Positions 37,188-47,157 of a stretch of 64,000 nucleotides of DNA are shown here, piece after piece. Position numbers and translations under genes: made by a program. Numbering within the stretch: the first letter of the stretch is position 1; every line of letters starts with the position of its first letter. Under the pieces are notes generated by a model. That model was not told the origin of the DNA and searched no databases. It saw only the letters and a list, made by a program, of their open reading frames with translations. Source of the DNA: Streptococcus mitis (GTDB lineage Bacteria > Bacillota > Bacilli > Lactobacillales > Streptococcaceae); NCBI RefSeq assembly GCF_009496155.1, contig NZ_WIJP01000001.1, forward strand, positions 1 to 64,000. Reading direction: 5' to 3'.

Positions 37188-37381
37188 AGTTAAACTCCTA
37201 AAATTAATGTTACAAAAGAAAAAGCTACTGCCCTTGGCAAATAGCCTCATAAGTACTCAAGATGAGCTTTTCTTTTGATTGATAGACTTGACTATCCTAT
37301 CATGTTTTCAAAGGTCTGTCAAGAAAACCATTTTCAAGCTTTACATCTTTCTCAAAAAGTTTAAAAATCTTACAAAAAAGC

Positions 37382-37412
37382 TTGACTCTGACCTAAGGGG
37401 AGGGGTTATACT
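37382..37412 (+). promoter_or_regulatory. MerR-type promoter with a 19-bp spacer
   Basis: TTGACT (37382-37387) and TATACT (37407-37412) are 19 bp apart. Overlong spacers are the hallmark of promoters that MerR proteins activate by twisting DNA, so the gene is likely to control itself. Confidence 0.85.
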
Positions 37413-37432
37413 ATATATGTAAGGAGGAAATC

Positions 37433-38173
37433 ATGTACCATATAAAAGAAGCCGCCCAGCTTTCAGGTGTCTCTGTCAAGACCCTACACCACTACGATAA
37501 GATAGGACTCTTGGTTCCTTTAAAGTCAGAAAACGGCTATCGAACATACAGCCAAGAGGATTTGGAACGCCTTCAGGTCATTCTTTACTACAAATATCTA
37601 GGATTTTCTTTAGAAAAAATAGCAGAGCTATTAAAGGAAGATAGATCAGATTTATTACCTCATTTGACCAGGCAGTTGGACTATTTGACTCGAGAAAGGC
37701 AACGTCTGGATACCTTGATTTCCACCTTGCAAAAAACCATTCAAGAACATAAAGGAGAAAGAGAAATGACCATTCAAGAGAAATTCGCAGGATTTAACTA
37801 CCAAGATCATCAAAAATACCACCAAGAGGCGATAGAGAAATATGGACAAGAAGTGATGGATCAAGCGATTGAGCGCCAGAAAGGTCACGAAAACGAGGCT
37901 ACGGCTGCCTTCAACCAAGTTTTTCAAGCTTTGGCACAAAATCTTCAAGCTGGACTGCCTGTAACAGAAACTGAGAATCAAGAGCAAGCAGCCAAGCTCT
38001 TGCAAGCCATTCGTACTTATGGATTTGATTGTTCTGTTGAGGTCTTCGGATATATCGGCAAGGGCTACGTCTATAACCCAGAGTTTAAGGAAAATATTGA
38101 TAAATTTGGAGATGGTACAGCCCAGTACACATCAGATGTCATTGCCCACTATGTCCAAACTCAGATAAAATAA
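37433..38173 (+). CDS. MerR-family regulator with TipAS-like drug-binding domain
   Basis: The 246-residue protein has an N-terminal MerR winged helix (MYHIKEAAQLSGVSVKTLHHYDKIGLLVP), a coiled-coil linker (residues 75-105) and a C-terminal TipAS-like domain (residues 110-246). TipA-type proteins bind thiopeptides and other drugs and then activate their own promoter. An internal ATG (MTIQEKFAGF, near residue 112) could give the ligand domain alone, as known for tipA. Confidence 0.92.
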   Translation: MYHIKEAAQLSGVSVKTLHHYDKIGLLVPLKSENGYRTYSQEDLERLQVILYYKYLGFSLEKIAELLKEDRSDLLPHLTRQLDYLTRERQRLDTLISTLQKTIQEHKGEREMTIQEKFAGFNYQDHQKYHQEAIEKYGQEVMDQAIERQKGHENEATAAFNQVFQALAQNLQAGLPVTETENQEQAAKLLQAIRTYGFDCSVEVFGYIGKGYVYNPEFKENIDKFGDGTAQYTSDVIAHYVQTQIK

Positions 38174-38201
38174 AATCGGAGGAGTGTTCTTCCGATTTTT
38201 T
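38172..38201 (+). terminator. terminator of the MerR gene
   Basis: AAAATCGGAGGA and TCTTCCGATTTTTT around GTGT; it also faces the converging DUF1697 gene. Confidence 0.85.
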
Positions 38202-38214
38202 CTAAATTCAAGCA

Positions 38215-38736
38215 CTACTTGCTTAATAATTTTTCTACTACATTTAGTTTTCGCATGGTCAAATCTACATTGAAAAGCTTTTCAAGATAGTTGGTATGGA
38301 GTTTCTTTTGTTTTGCAGTTCTAGGGAGATAGAGGTAAAGACAATGGTTACCGATACAAATTTCTTCTTCACCGTAATCAATTTTCAATTTTTCTAAAGG
38401 GAGATTTTGAATAGATTCTTGATAAAAAATCACGTGTATACGGTCATAAAGATAGTGTTCTCCAAACGGGTTCTCATGAACAATCTCTTCAAGATTGTTC
38501 TTATTCTTGATAACCATTTTTAAGTCCGCCCCAATTTTTTCCTTTATCAGAGTATGAACACATTCTCGTATTTTTTCTAAATCTAAGTCACTTTCAAGAA
38601 TGATATTCCCACTTTGAATATAGGTTCGAACGTGTTGAAAACCAGCTTCTGTCAAAATATCTACTAGATAAGACATTTTAGGGATAGCATTTTTTCCATT
38701 AGGAGTAACTCCCCTTAGCAAGATAATATGTTCCAA
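38215..38736 (-). CDS. DUF1697 family protein (TTG start)
   Basis: The 173-residue protein has the DUF1697 pattern: LLRGVTPNGKNAIPKMSYLVDILTEAGF, then TYIQSGNIILES. The function of the family is not known to me. The start appears to be TTG at 38736, since AAAGGAAG is spaced correctly from it and no ATG is nearby in frame. It lies 48 bp from the flavoprotein gene. Confidence 0.85.
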   Translation of the reverse strand: MEHIILLRGVTPNGKNAIPKMSYLVDILTEAGFQHVRTYIQSGNIILESDLDLEKIRECVHTLIKEKIGADLKMVIKNKNNLEEIVHENPFGEHYLYDRIHVIFYQESIQNLPLEKLKIDYGEEEICIGNHCLYLYLPRTAKQKKLHTNYLEKLFNVDLTMRKLNVVEKLLSK

Positions 38737-38784
38737 AGGACTTCCTTTCTTTTGGGGCTGATTTAGCCATTGAATAATTTAGAT

Positions 38785-40003
<1,219 letters not shown>

Positions 40004-40015
40004 TCAAGAATGCAA

Positions 40016-40861
40016 TTAATCAATTTCATATCCCATCAGCAAACCACCATCTTCTGCATAAAAACTGCAGAGACCAGATGTTGGGAGAATTTTAATATCC
40101 GCCTGTGGGAAATTTTCACGGATTCGGTCTGAAAGCTGTTGACAACATTTCTCGTTATTGCGTTGGGCCATGACAATACGGCCACCAGCATATCCAGCTT
40201 TCACTAACTCTTCATAGGCTGCCTGAACTGATTTCTTTGGTCCTCTTGCTTTTTGCAGCAATTCGAGTGTTCCAGTTTCACTAGCTTCCCCAACCATACG
40301 GATATTTAGAAGGCCAACTACCGTACCGATAAGCTTGCTCAAACGGCCGTTTTTCACTAAGTTATCGACTTTGGCTAGAACAAAGAGCAACTTGGTTTTT
40401 TCTTGATAGGCAGTGATAGCTGCAACCACTTCTTCAAAAGATAAGCCCTGGTCAATCAAGTCATTTAATTTTTCTACGAGCAAGTCAACTTCACCACCAG
40501 CAGACAAACTATCAATCACATGAATCTTAGTATCAGGATGGTCTTCCAGATAAATATTCTTAGCCAGTTGAGCACTATTGTGACTACCAGAAAGAGTACC
40601 TGTGATGGTTACTAGGAAAATGTTTTTGGCTCCTTCAAATGCTCGCAAATAATCATCTGGGCTTGGACAAGCTGATTTTGAAGCTTCTGCAGTTGCATAC
40701 ATGGTTTCCATCATTTGGTCAATATCAAGACTGGCATCATCAACAAAGACCTGATCAGCTACTTGAATGGTTAAGGGAACACTTACAAAGGTCGTGTCAA
40801 TAGCTGGTTTTGCTAGTTGACGATAATCACAACCAGAGTCAGCAATAATCTTCCAAGTCAT
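40016..40861 (-). CDS. DegV family fatty-acid-binding protein
   Basis: The 281-residue protein has the DegV fold: WKIIADSGCDY, FLVTITGTLSGSHNSAQLA and SLSAGGEVDLL, which form the lipid-binding site. DegV/FakB proteins bind fatty acids for the FakA kinase; which acyl chain it prefers is not known. A 25-bp inverted repeat in the leader (40875-40899) and a divergent TetR gene suggest local control. Confidence 0.92.
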   Translation of the reverse strand: MTWKIIADSGCDYRQLAKPAIDTTFVSVPLTIQVADQVFVDDASLDIDQMMETMYATAEASKSACPSPDDYLRAFEGAKNIFLVTITGTLSGSHNSAQLAKNIYLEDHPDTKIHVIDSLSAGGEVDLLVEKLNDLIDQGLSFEEVVAAITAYQEKTKLLFVLAKVDNLVKNGRLSKLIGTVVGLLNIRMVGEASETGTLELLQKARGPKKSVQAAYEELVKAGYAGGRIVMAQRNNEKCCQQLSDRIRENFPQADIKILPTSGLCSFYAEDGGLLMGYEID

Positions 40862-40874
40862 AGAAATTCTCCAT

Positions 40875-40899
40875 CTTTGTCAGTTATACATTGACAAAG
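40875..40899. promoter_or_regulatory. 8-bp inverted repeat, candidate operator in the degV leader
   Basis: CTTTGTCA and TGACAAAG are separated by nine bases (GTTATACAT). It lies between the degV -10 box (40918-40926) and its start codon, near the divergent TetR-type gene. Confidence 0.5.
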
Positions 40900-40917
40900 G
40901 TTCTGTCTTTTTTTACA

Positions 40918-40926
40918 ATTATATCA
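40918..40926 (-). promoter_or_regulatory. extended -10 promoter of degV
   Basis: TGA-TATAAT on the minus strand. Confidence 0.65.
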
Positions 40927-40985
40927 TGAAAACCCTTGAAACAAAAGCCTCATCCGTCTGTTGTGACAAGTAGAAAGAAAATGTT

Positions 40986-41543
40986 ATGTCTGAACGTAGA
41001 ATCTCTGAAAAATCTCTTGAAAATCTCAGAAAATCAAACCAAGAATCCAATTTAATAACTAGAGAAGCGATTGAAACAGCCCTCTTGCAACTCTTGGAAA
41101 AAAAGGACTTGACCAAGATTAGTATTTCTGAATTGGTCAAACGTGCAGGCGTTTCGCGTGCGGCCTTTTACCGTAATTATGATTCCAAAGAGGAAATTTT
41201 AGAGAGCGTCTTTAAACGGAGTGTCCACAACATCATGGAACAGTTGCACCATTATGATTTAAAGACAGACCTTTATCTGGTCTGGGTTCACCTTTTCCGT
41301 GAGGCAAGAAAGGAAGCTAGAGTGATTCAATTGGCCTTGGATTACCATCTGGAAAAAATCTTTGTCCAAGCCGTGCAGGAATTTCTAGAAAAATACCATG
41401 GAAAATCAAAAGGTGTCAGCTCTTATCTTCATTCCTTCTGGAGTTCGGCCATCGTCTCTGTCCTTCTAAAATGGATCAAGGATGGCATGAAGGTACCTGC
41501 TGAAAAGATTGCGGATTTACGGTTACCATTTTTTAAAAAATAG
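40986..41543 (+). CDS. TetR-family transcriptional regulator
   Basis: The 185-residue protein has a TetR helix-turn-helix at about residues 20-65 (TREAIETALLQLLEKKDLTKISISELVKRAGVSRAAFYRNYDSKEE, in outline ISELVKRAGVSRAAFYRNY). The C-terminal ligand domain is of no clear class. It is divergent from degV, and is followed 18 bp later by comEB, with which it may be cotranscribed. Confidence 0.9.
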   Translation: MSERRISEKSLENLRKSNQESNLITREAIETALLQLLEKKDLTKISISELVKRAGVSRAAFYRNYDSKEEILESVFKRSVHNIMEQLHHYDLKTDLYLVWVHLFREARKEARVIQLALDYHLEKIFVQAVQEFLEKYHGKSKGVSSYLHSFWSSAIVSVLLKWIKDGMKVPAEKIADLRLPFFKK

Positions 41544-41561
41544 AGAAAAAGGAGAAGAGAT

Positions 41562-42029
41562 ATGACTGAAAAAAGACTAGCATGGGATGAATATTTTGCA
41601 GCCCAAGCTCTACTAATTGCCAATCGTTCCACTTGTAAACGTGCCAAAGTGGGTGCGATTTTGGTTAAGGATAATAAGGTAATTTCCACTGGTTACAATG
41701 GTTCGGTGTCAGGGACTGAGCATTGTATTGACCACGAATGTCTGGTCATTGAAGGCCACTGTGTTCGCACCCTTCACGCTGAGGTCAATGCTATCCTTCA
41801 AGGTGCAGAACGTGGTGTTCCCAAAGGCTTTACAGCCTATGTAACCCATTTTCCTTGTCTCAACTGTACAAAACAATTGCTTCAGGTCGGTTGTAAGCGC
41901 GTGGTTTATATAAACCAGTACCGAATGGACGACTATGCCCAATACCTTTATCAAGAAAAAGGGACAGAATTAACCCATCTACCACTTGAGACCGTACAGG
42001 AAGCTCTTAAAGAGGCAGATCTAATGTAA
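41562..42029 (+). CDS. comEB: dCMP deaminase (ComEB-like)
   Basis: The 155-residue zinc enzyme has the deaminase motifs HAEVNAI and PCLNCTKQL (PCxxC), with the start LAWDEYFAAQALLIANRSTCKRAKVGA. It converts dCMP to dUMP for dTTP synthesis. GGAGAAG precedes the ATG. Its terminator overlaps the promoter of upp, another pyrimidine salvage gene. Confidence 0.95.
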   Translation: MTEKRLAWDEYFAAQALLIANRSTCKRAKVGAILVKDNKVISTGYNGSVSGTEHCIDHECLVIEGHCVRTLHAEVNAILQGAERGVPKGFTAYVTHFPCLNCTKQLLQVGCKRVVYINQYRMDDYAQYLYQEKGTELTHLPLETVQEALKEADLM

Positions 42030-42045
42030 AAAATTATCAAAAATA

Positions 42046-42078
42046 AATGGTTTAGAAAGATTTTTAAACCGTTTTTTG
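42046..42078 (+). terminator. comEB terminator, running into the upp promoter
   Basis: AATGGTTTA pairs with TAAACCGTT, then TTTTT, directly before the TGG-TATAAT of upp. Confidence 0.75.
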
Positions 42079-42085
42079 GTATAAT
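42077..42085 (+). promoter_or_regulatory. extended -10 promoter of upp
   Basis: TGG-TATAAT, 34 nt before the upp ATG. Confidence 0.7.
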
Positions 42086-42118
42086 AAGAAGAATAAATTG
42101 AAAGAAGGAACTCAAAAA

Positions 42119-42748
42119 ATGGGAAAAATTGAAGTTATTAATCACCCACTGATTCAACACAAATTGTCAATCTTGCGTCGTACAGATACTTCTACAAAAG
42201 CTTTTCGTGAGCTAGTAGATGAGATTGCAATGTTGATGGGGTATGAAGTACTTCGTGATCTTCCACTAGAAGATGTGGAAATCGAAACACCAATTACAAA
42301 AACAGTTCAAAAACAATTGGCAGGTAAGAAATTGGCCATCGTTCCAATTTTGCGCGCAGGTATCGGGATGGTTGATGGTCTCTTGAGCTTGGTTCCAGCT
42401 GCTAAAGTTGGTCACATTGGTATGTACCGTGATGAAGAAACACTTCAACCAGTTGAGTACTTGGTGAAATTGCCTGAGGACATTGACCAACGTCAAATTT
42501 TTGTAGTAGATCCAATGTTGGCAACAGGTGGATCAGCAATCTTGGCTGTTGATTCTCTTAAAAAACGTGGCGCATCAAATATCAAATTTGTTTGCCTTGT
42601 ATCTGCTCCAGAAGGTGTTAAAGCCCTTCAAGAAGCTCATCCAGATGTAGAAATCTTTACAGCAGCCTTGGATGAACGCTTGAACGAACACGGTTATATT
42701 GTTCCAGGTCTTGGAGATGCTGGAGACCGCTTGTTCGGTACAAAATAA
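42119..42748 (+). CDS. upp: uracil phosphoribosyltransferase
   Basis: The 209-residue PRTase makes UMP from uracil and PRPP. Motifs are [13 protein letters not shown], the PRPP loop [11 protein letters not shown] and the C-terminal uracil-binding [13 protein letters not shown]. The ATG at 42119 gives [16 protein letters not shown], the normal start; AAGGAAC lies before it. Seven upstream in-frame residues were left out. Confidence 0.97.
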   Translation: MGKIEVINHPLIQHKLSILRRTDTSTKAFRELVDEIAMLMGYEVLRDLPLEDVEIETPITKTVQKQLAGKKLAIVPILRAGIGMVDGLLSLVPAAKVGHIGMYRDEETLQPVEYLVKLPEDIDQRQIFVVDPMLATGGSAILAVDSLKKRGASNIKFVCLVSAPEGVKALQEAHPDVEIFTAALDERLNEHGYIVPGLGDAGDRLFGTK

Positions 42749-42837
42749 CATCGAAAAGAAGATTGACTTGAAAAAGAATTTCCAGTCACGAAAGGAGGTT
42801 GAATTTTTGTTTCTGTCTAATGAAAACGGAGCAAAAA

Positions 42838-42867
42838 TTTGACCTTTTTTGACCAAGATATTATAAT
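42838..42867 (+). promoter_or_regulatory. clpP promoter with CtsR operator
   Basis: TTTGACC-TTT-TTTGACC at 42838-42854 is the reverse complement of the CtsR heptad repeat GGTCAAA-N3-GGTCAAA. It covers the -35 TTGACC (42839-42844), which is 17 bp from TATAAT (42862-42867). Confidence 0.92.
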
Positions 42868-42921
42868 AGTCTTATCTTCAGTCATTTGACAAACAAAAAT
42901 AAAACTCAGAAGGAGAAATGA

Positions 42922-43512
42922 ATGATTCCTGTAGTTATTGAACAAACAAGTCGTGGAGAACGTTCTTACGATATTTACTCACGTCTTCTCAAAGACCGCA
43001 TCATTATGCTGACAGGTCCAGTTGAAGACAATATGGCTAACTCTGTTATTGCCCAATTGCTTTTCTTGGATGCCCAAGATAGTACAAAAGATATTTACCT
43101 TTATGTCAACACACCTGGTGGTTCTGTTTCAGCTGGTTTGGCAATCGTTGATACCATGAACTTTATCAAGGCAGATGTCCAAACCATCGTTATGGGAATG
43201 GCTGCATCTATGGGTACAGTCATCGCATCAAGTGGAGCCAAAGGCAAACGTTTCATGCTTCCAAATGCCGAATACATGATTCACCAACCAATGGGTGGTA
43301 CAGGTGGTGGTACCCAACAAACCGATATGGCGATTGCTGCAGAACACTTGCTTAAAACTCGTAATACCTTGGAAAAAATCTTGGCTGAAAATTCAGGTCA
43401 GTCAATCGAAAAAGTCCATGCAGATGCAGAACGTGATAACTGGATGAGTGCCCAAGAAACACTTGAATATGGCTTCATTGATGAAATCATGGCCAACAAT
43501 TCATTGAACTAA
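42922..43512 (+). CDS. clpP: ATP-dependent Clp protease proteolytic subunit
   Basis: The 196-residue serine protease has the catalytic Ser in [15 protein letters not shown] and the catalytic His in [14 protein letters not shown], with the Asp near AERDNWMSA. It forms the tetradecameric chamber used by ClpC, ClpE, ClpX and ClpL. CtsR control of the promoter ties it to heat and protein stress. Confidence 0.97.
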   Translation: MIPVVIEQTSRGERSYDIYSRLLKDRIIMLTGPVEDNMANSVIAQLLFLDAQDSTKDIYLYVNTPGGSVSAGLAIVDTMNFIKADVQTIVMGMAASMGTVIASSGAKGKRFMLPNAEYMIHQPMGGTGGGTQQTDMAIAAEHLLKTRNTLEKILAENSGQSIEKVHADAERDNWMSAQETLEYGFIDEIMANNSLN

Positions 43513-43524
43513 TAATCAAAGAAG

Positions 43525-43551
43525 GCAAACTCGACTGGGTTTGCTTTTTTT
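43525..43551 (+). terminator. clpP terminator
   Basis: GCAAAC and GTTTGC around TCGACTGG, followed by seven T residues. A TATAAT box for the next gene lies at 43554-43559. Confidence 0.88.
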
Positions 43552-43590
43552 GGTATAATAGGGAGAGATTTCTTAGAAAGAGGATTTACC

Positions 43591-43872
43591 ATGTTTGAAA
43601 AAGTTAATCGATCTGGCTTGATTATCTATCTTTACTATAATCGTGATGCCAAAAAACTGCAGGATTATGGAGATATTACCTATCATTCCAAGAAATATCG
43701 TTACTTACAGCTTTATGTTCCAACAGAGAATTTAGAGAGCGTAGTTGAGAAATTAGGTAAGGAAAGATTTATCAAAAAAGTCAGAATTTGTCATATCCAA
43801 GAGCTGGAAACACCCTTTGTGGGCAATCTTTATCGAGAGGAAAACGTTATCATCGAAAAAGTTCAAGAATAG
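43591..43872 (+). CDS. ylbG: YlbG-family protein (UPF0298)
   Basis: The 93-residue cytoplasmic protein begins [23 protein letters not shown] and matches the YlbG (DUF2129) family of Firmicutes. No function is established to my knowledge. It has its own TGG-TATAAT promoter after the clpP terminator. Confidence 0.85.
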   Translation: MFEKVNRSGLIIYLYYNRDAKKLQDYGDITYHSKKYRYLQLYVPTENLESVVEKLGKERFIKKVRICHIQELETPFVGNLYREENVIIEKVQE

Positions 43873-43874
43873 TG

Positions 43875-43903
43875 TTGACAATTTTCTGATAATTCGGTAT
43901 ATT
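43875..43903 (+). promoter_or_regulatory. livJ promoter with a CodY-like box in the spacer
   Basis: TTGACA (43875-43880), 17 bp, TATATT (43898-43903). The spacer is AATTTTCTGATAATT (43880-43894), which differs by one base from the CodY consensus AATTTTCWGAAAATT. Confidence 0.88.
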
Positions 43904-43944
43904 CTTAACATGCTATTTATTTAAGAAATAAGGAGACAAAAAAG

Positions 43945-45105
43945 ATGAAGAAAAAATTTGCCCTATCGTTTGTGGCGCTTGCAAGTGTAGCACTTCTTGC
44001 AGCCTGTGGAGAAGTGAAGTCTGGAGCGTCAAACGCTGCTGGTAACTCAGTAGATGAAAAGACAATTAAAATCGGATTTAACTTCGAGGAAACTGGTGCC
44101 GTAGCAGCCTACGGAACATCTGAACAAAAAGGTGCTCAACTTGCCGTTGATGAAATCAATGCCGCAGGTGGTATCGATGGAAAACAAATCGAAGTAGTCG
44201 ATAAAGATAACAAGTCTGAAACAGCAGAAGCTGCTTCAGTAACAACTAACCTTGTAACCCAATCTAAAGTATCAGCAATCGTAGGACCTGCGACATCTGG
44301 TGCAACTGCAGCTGCGGTAGCTAACGCTACAAAAGCAGGTGTTCCATTGATTTCGCCAAGTGCGACTCAAGATGGATTGACTAAAGGTCAAGATTACCTC
44401 TTTATCGGAACATTCCAAGATAGCTTCCAAGGAAAAATTATCGCAAACTATGTTTCTGACAAATTGCAAGCTAAGAAAGTTGTTCTTTACACTGACAATG
44501 CCAGCGACTATGCTAAAGGTATTGCCAAAGCTTTCCGTGAAGCTTACAAAGGTGAAATCGTTGCAGATGAAACTTTCGTAGCAGGCGACACAGACTTCCA
44601 AGCAGCCCTTACAAAAATGAAAGGGAAAGACTTTGATGCTATCATTGTTCCTGGTTACTACACTGAAGCTGGTAAAATTGTAAACCAAGCGCGTGGTATG
44701 GGAATTGACAAGCCAATCGTTGGTGGTGATGGATTCAACGGTGAAGAGTTTGTGCAACAAGCAACTCCTGAAAAAGCATCAAATATCTACTTTATCTCAG
44801 GCTTCTCAACTACTGTAGAAGTTTCAGCTAAAGCTAAAGCCTTCCTTGACGCTTACCGTGCTAAGTACAATGAAGAGCCTTCAACATTTGCAGCCTTGGC
44901 TTATGATTCAGTTCATCTTGTAGCAAACGCAGCAAAAGGTGCTAAAAACTCAGGTGAAATCAAGAATAATCTTGCTAAAACAAAAGACTTTGAAGGTGTA
45001 ACTGGTCAAACAAGCTTCGATGCGGACCACAACACAGTTAAAACTGCTTACATGATGACCATGAACAATGGTAAGGTTGAAGCAGCAGAAGTTGTAAAAC
45101 CATAA
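43945..45105 (+). CDS. livJ: branched-chain amino-acid ABC transporter substrate-binding lipoprotein
   Basis: The 386-residue protein has a lipobox LLAAC (Cys at residue 21) and a Leu/Ile/Val-binding (Peripla_BP_6) domain with KIGFNFEETGAVAAYGTSEQKGAQLAVDEINAAGG in outline (ETGAVAAYG, then GAQLAVDEINAAGG). It captures Leu, Ile or Val for LivHMGF. A weak terminator-like hairpin and a BOX repeat separate it from livH, which should keep it expressed above the rest. Confidence 0.95.
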   Translation: MKKKFALSFVALASVALLAACGEVKSGASNAAGNSVDEKTIKIGFNFEETGAVAAYGTSEQKGAQLAVDEINAAGGIDGKQIEVVDKDNKSETAEAASVTTNLVTQSKVSAIVGPATSGATAAAVANATKAGVPLISPSATQDGLTKGQDYLFIGTFQDSFQGKIIANYVSDKLQAKKVVLYTDNASDYAKGIAKAFREAYKGEIVADETFVAGDTDFQAALTKMKGKDFDAIIVPGYYTEAGKIVNQARGMGIDKPIVGGDGFNGEEFVQQATPEKASNIYFISGFSTTVEVSAKAKAFLDAYRAKYNEEPSTFAALAYDSVHLVANAAKGAKNSGEIKNNLAKTKDFEGVTGQTSFDADHNTVKTAYMMTMNNGKVEAAEVVKP

Positions 45106-45117
45106 TAGAAAAATGTT

Positions 45118-45154
45118 GAAATAGGGAATGAGCCTCTGACTCACTCCCTGTTTC
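45118..45154 (+). terminator. partial terminator hairpin after livJ
   Basis: GAAATAGGGAATGAG pairs with CTCACTCCCTGTTTC, with mismatches; the T-tract is short (TGTTTC), so termination may be partial. Confidence 0.55.
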
Positions 45155-45163
45155 GATGTTTAG

Positions 45164-45267
45164 CACTCTTCGAAAATCAAATTCAAACCGCGTCAACGTC
45201 GCCTTGCCGTACTCAAGTACAGCCTGCGGCTAGTTTCCTAGTTTGCTCTTTGATTTTCATTGAGTAT
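45164..45267 (+). repeat. BOX element, copy 5 (boxA-boxC form)
   Basis: It runs from CACTCTTCGAAAATCAAA through GTCGCCTTGCCGTACTCAAG to TTTTCATTGAGTAT. The CGTCAACGTCGCCTTGCCGTA part matches the typing primer region of pneumococcal boxA almost exactly. No boxB-like segment is visible. It lies between livJ and livH. Confidence 0.9.
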
Positions 45268-45327
45268 AAGAACCTATCAAAAAGTGAGGGAAAACCCTCA
45301 AAATTATAAATAGAAAGAGTGAATTTT

Positions 45328-46197
45328 ATGCTCCAACAACTAGTAAATGGTTTGATTCTAGGTAGTGTATACGCGCTGTTAGCCCTAGGATATACCATGG
45401 TTTACGGAATTATCAAGCTCATCAACTTCGCCCACGGTGATATTTATATGATGGGAGCCTTTATCGGTTATTTCTTGATTAATTCTTTCCAAATGAATTT
45501 CTTCGTAGCGCTTATTGTAGCTATGCTTGCGACAGCCATTCTTGGTGTCGTGATTGAGTTCCTTGCTTATCGACCTTTGCGCCACTCTACTCGTATTGCT
45601 GTTTTGATTACAGCTATTGGGGTTTCCTTCCTACTGGAGTATGGTATGGTCTATCTGGTTGGTGCCAATACGCGTGCCTTCCCTCAAGCAATTCAAACAG
45701 TTCGCTATGATTTGGGACCAATTAGCCTAACAAATGTGCAGTTAATGATTTTGGCCATTTCCTTGATTTTGATGATTTTGTTACAAGTCATTGTTCAAAA
45801 GACAAAGATGGGGAAAGCCATGCGTGCAGTATCCGTAGATAGCGATGCAGCGCAATTGATGGGGATCAATGTAAACCGTACTATCAGCTTTACCTTTGCT
45901 TTGGGTTCTGCTCTTGCGGGTGCAGCTGGTGTTCTGATTGCCCTCTATTATAACTCTCTTGAGCCTTTGATGGGGGTTACTCCAGGTCTTAAGTCATTCG
46001 TTGCCGCAGTACTTGGTGGTATCGGAATCATTCCTGGTGCGGCTCTTGGTGGCTTTGTAATTGGTCTATTGGAAACCTTTGCGACAGCCTTTGGAATGTC
46101 AGACTTCCGTGATGCCATTGTTTATGGAATCTTGTTGTTGATCTTGATTGTCCGCCCAGCTGGTATCCTTGGTAAAAATGTGAAAGAGAAGGTGTAA
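45328..46197 (+). CDS. livH: branched-chain amino-acid ABC transporter permease LivH
   Basis: The 289-residue permease has about eight helices and the LivH loop (AMRAVSVDSDAAQLMGINVNR, in outline MRAVSVDSDAAQLMG). The start is the ATG at 45328 (MLQQLVNGLILGSVYALLALG); a GTG 9 nt upstream is close to the Shine-Dalgarno site and was not used. Confidence 0.94.
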   Translation: MLQQLVNGLILGSVYALLALGYTMVYGIIKLINFAHGDIYMMGAFIGYFLINSFQMNFFVALIVAMLATAILGVVIEFLAYRPLRHSTRIAVLITAIGVSFLLEYGMVYLVGANTRAFPQAIQTVRYDLGPISLTNVQLMILAISLILMILLQVIVQKTKMGKAMRAVSVDSDAAQLMGINVNRTISFTFALGSALAGAAGVLIALYYNSLEPLMGVTPGLKSFVAAVLGGIGIIPGAALGGFVIGLLETFATAFGMSDFRDAIVYGILLLILIVRPAGILGKNVKEKV

Positions 46198-46200
46198 ACG

Positions 46201-47157
46201 ATGAAGGAAAATTTAAAAGTTAATATTCTATGGTTACTCCTTTTACTAGCTGGTTATGGCTTGATTAGTGTACTGGTTTCAGTCGGAGTACTCAATCTAT
46301 TCTATGTACAGATTTTACAACAAATTGGAATTAATATTATTCTGGCTGTTGGTCTTAACCTAATCGTTGGTTTTTCAGGACAATTTTCACTTGGGCATGC
46401 TGGTTTCATGGCGATTGGTGCCTATGCCGCTGCTATTATTGGTTCTAAATCACCAACCTACGGTGCCTTCTTTGGAGCTATGCTTGTAGGGGCTTTGCTT
46501 TCAGGAGCAGTTGCCTTACTTGTCGGAATTCCAACCTTGCGCTTGAAGGGGGACTATCTTGCGGTAGCAACTCTCGGTGTATCTGAAATTATCCGTATCT
46601 TTATCATCAATGGTGGAAGCCTTACAAATGGTGCGGCAGGTATCTTAGGGATTCCTAACTTTACAACTTGGCAAATGGTTTACTTCTTTGTCGTGATTAC
46701 AACCATTGCAACCTTGAACTTCTTGCGTAGTCCAATTGGTCGTTCAACCCTCTCTGTTCGTGAGGATGAAATCGCTGCTGAGTCAGTTGGGGTTAATACG
46801 ACTAAAATTAAAATTATCGCCTTCGTCTTTGGTGCAATTACTGCAAGTATTGCAGGGTCACTTCAGGCAGGATTTATCGGTTCAGTTGTACCGAAAGATT
46901 ACACTTTCATCAACTCAATCAACGTTTTGATCATTGTTGTATTTGGTGGACTTGGTTCCATTACAGGTGCCATTGTTTCAGCTATTGTTCTGGGAATTTT
47001 GAATATGCTTCTCCAAGATGTTGCTAGTGTGCGTATGATTATTTACGCTTTGGCCTTGGTATTGGTAATGATTTTCAGACCAGGTGGACTCCTTGGAACA
47101 TGGGAATTGAGCCTATCACGTTTCTTTAAAAAATCTAAGAAGGAGGAACAAAACTAA
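46201..47157 (+). CDS. livM: branched-chain amino-acid ABC transporter permease LivM
   Basis: The 318-residue membrane protein has eight to nine helices and the LivM pattern GLNLIVGFSGQFSLGHAGFMAIGAYAAA (in outline GFSGQFSLGHAGF) and SVREDEIAAESVGVN. It starts 3 nt after livH and its stop overlaps the livG start. Confidence 0.94.
   Translation: MKENLKVNILWLLLLLAGYGLISVLVSVGVLNLFYVQILQQIGINIILAVGLNLIVGFSGQFSLGHAGFMAIGAYAAAIIGSKSPTYGAFFGAMLVGALLSGAVALLVGIPTLRLKGDYLAVATLGVSEIIRIFIINGGSLTNGAAGILGIPNFTTWQMVYFFVVITTIATLNFLRSPIGRSTLSVREDEIAAESVGVNTTKIKIIAFVFGAITASIAGSLQAGFIGSVVPKDYTFINSINVLIIVVFGGLGSITGAIVSAIVLGILNMLLQDVASVRMIIYALALVLVMIFRPGGLLGTWELSLSRFFKKSKKEEQN

Noticed and set aside
44272-44760. 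162-codon open frame on the minus strand within livJ
   Set aside because: It lies fully antisense to a clear lipoprotein gene, has no ribosome binding site and shows no recognisable domain; it follows from the codon bias of livJ.
45213-45398. 61-codon minus-strand frame over the BOX element and livH start
   Set aside because: It runs across a repeat and antisense to livH; no start signal or domain.
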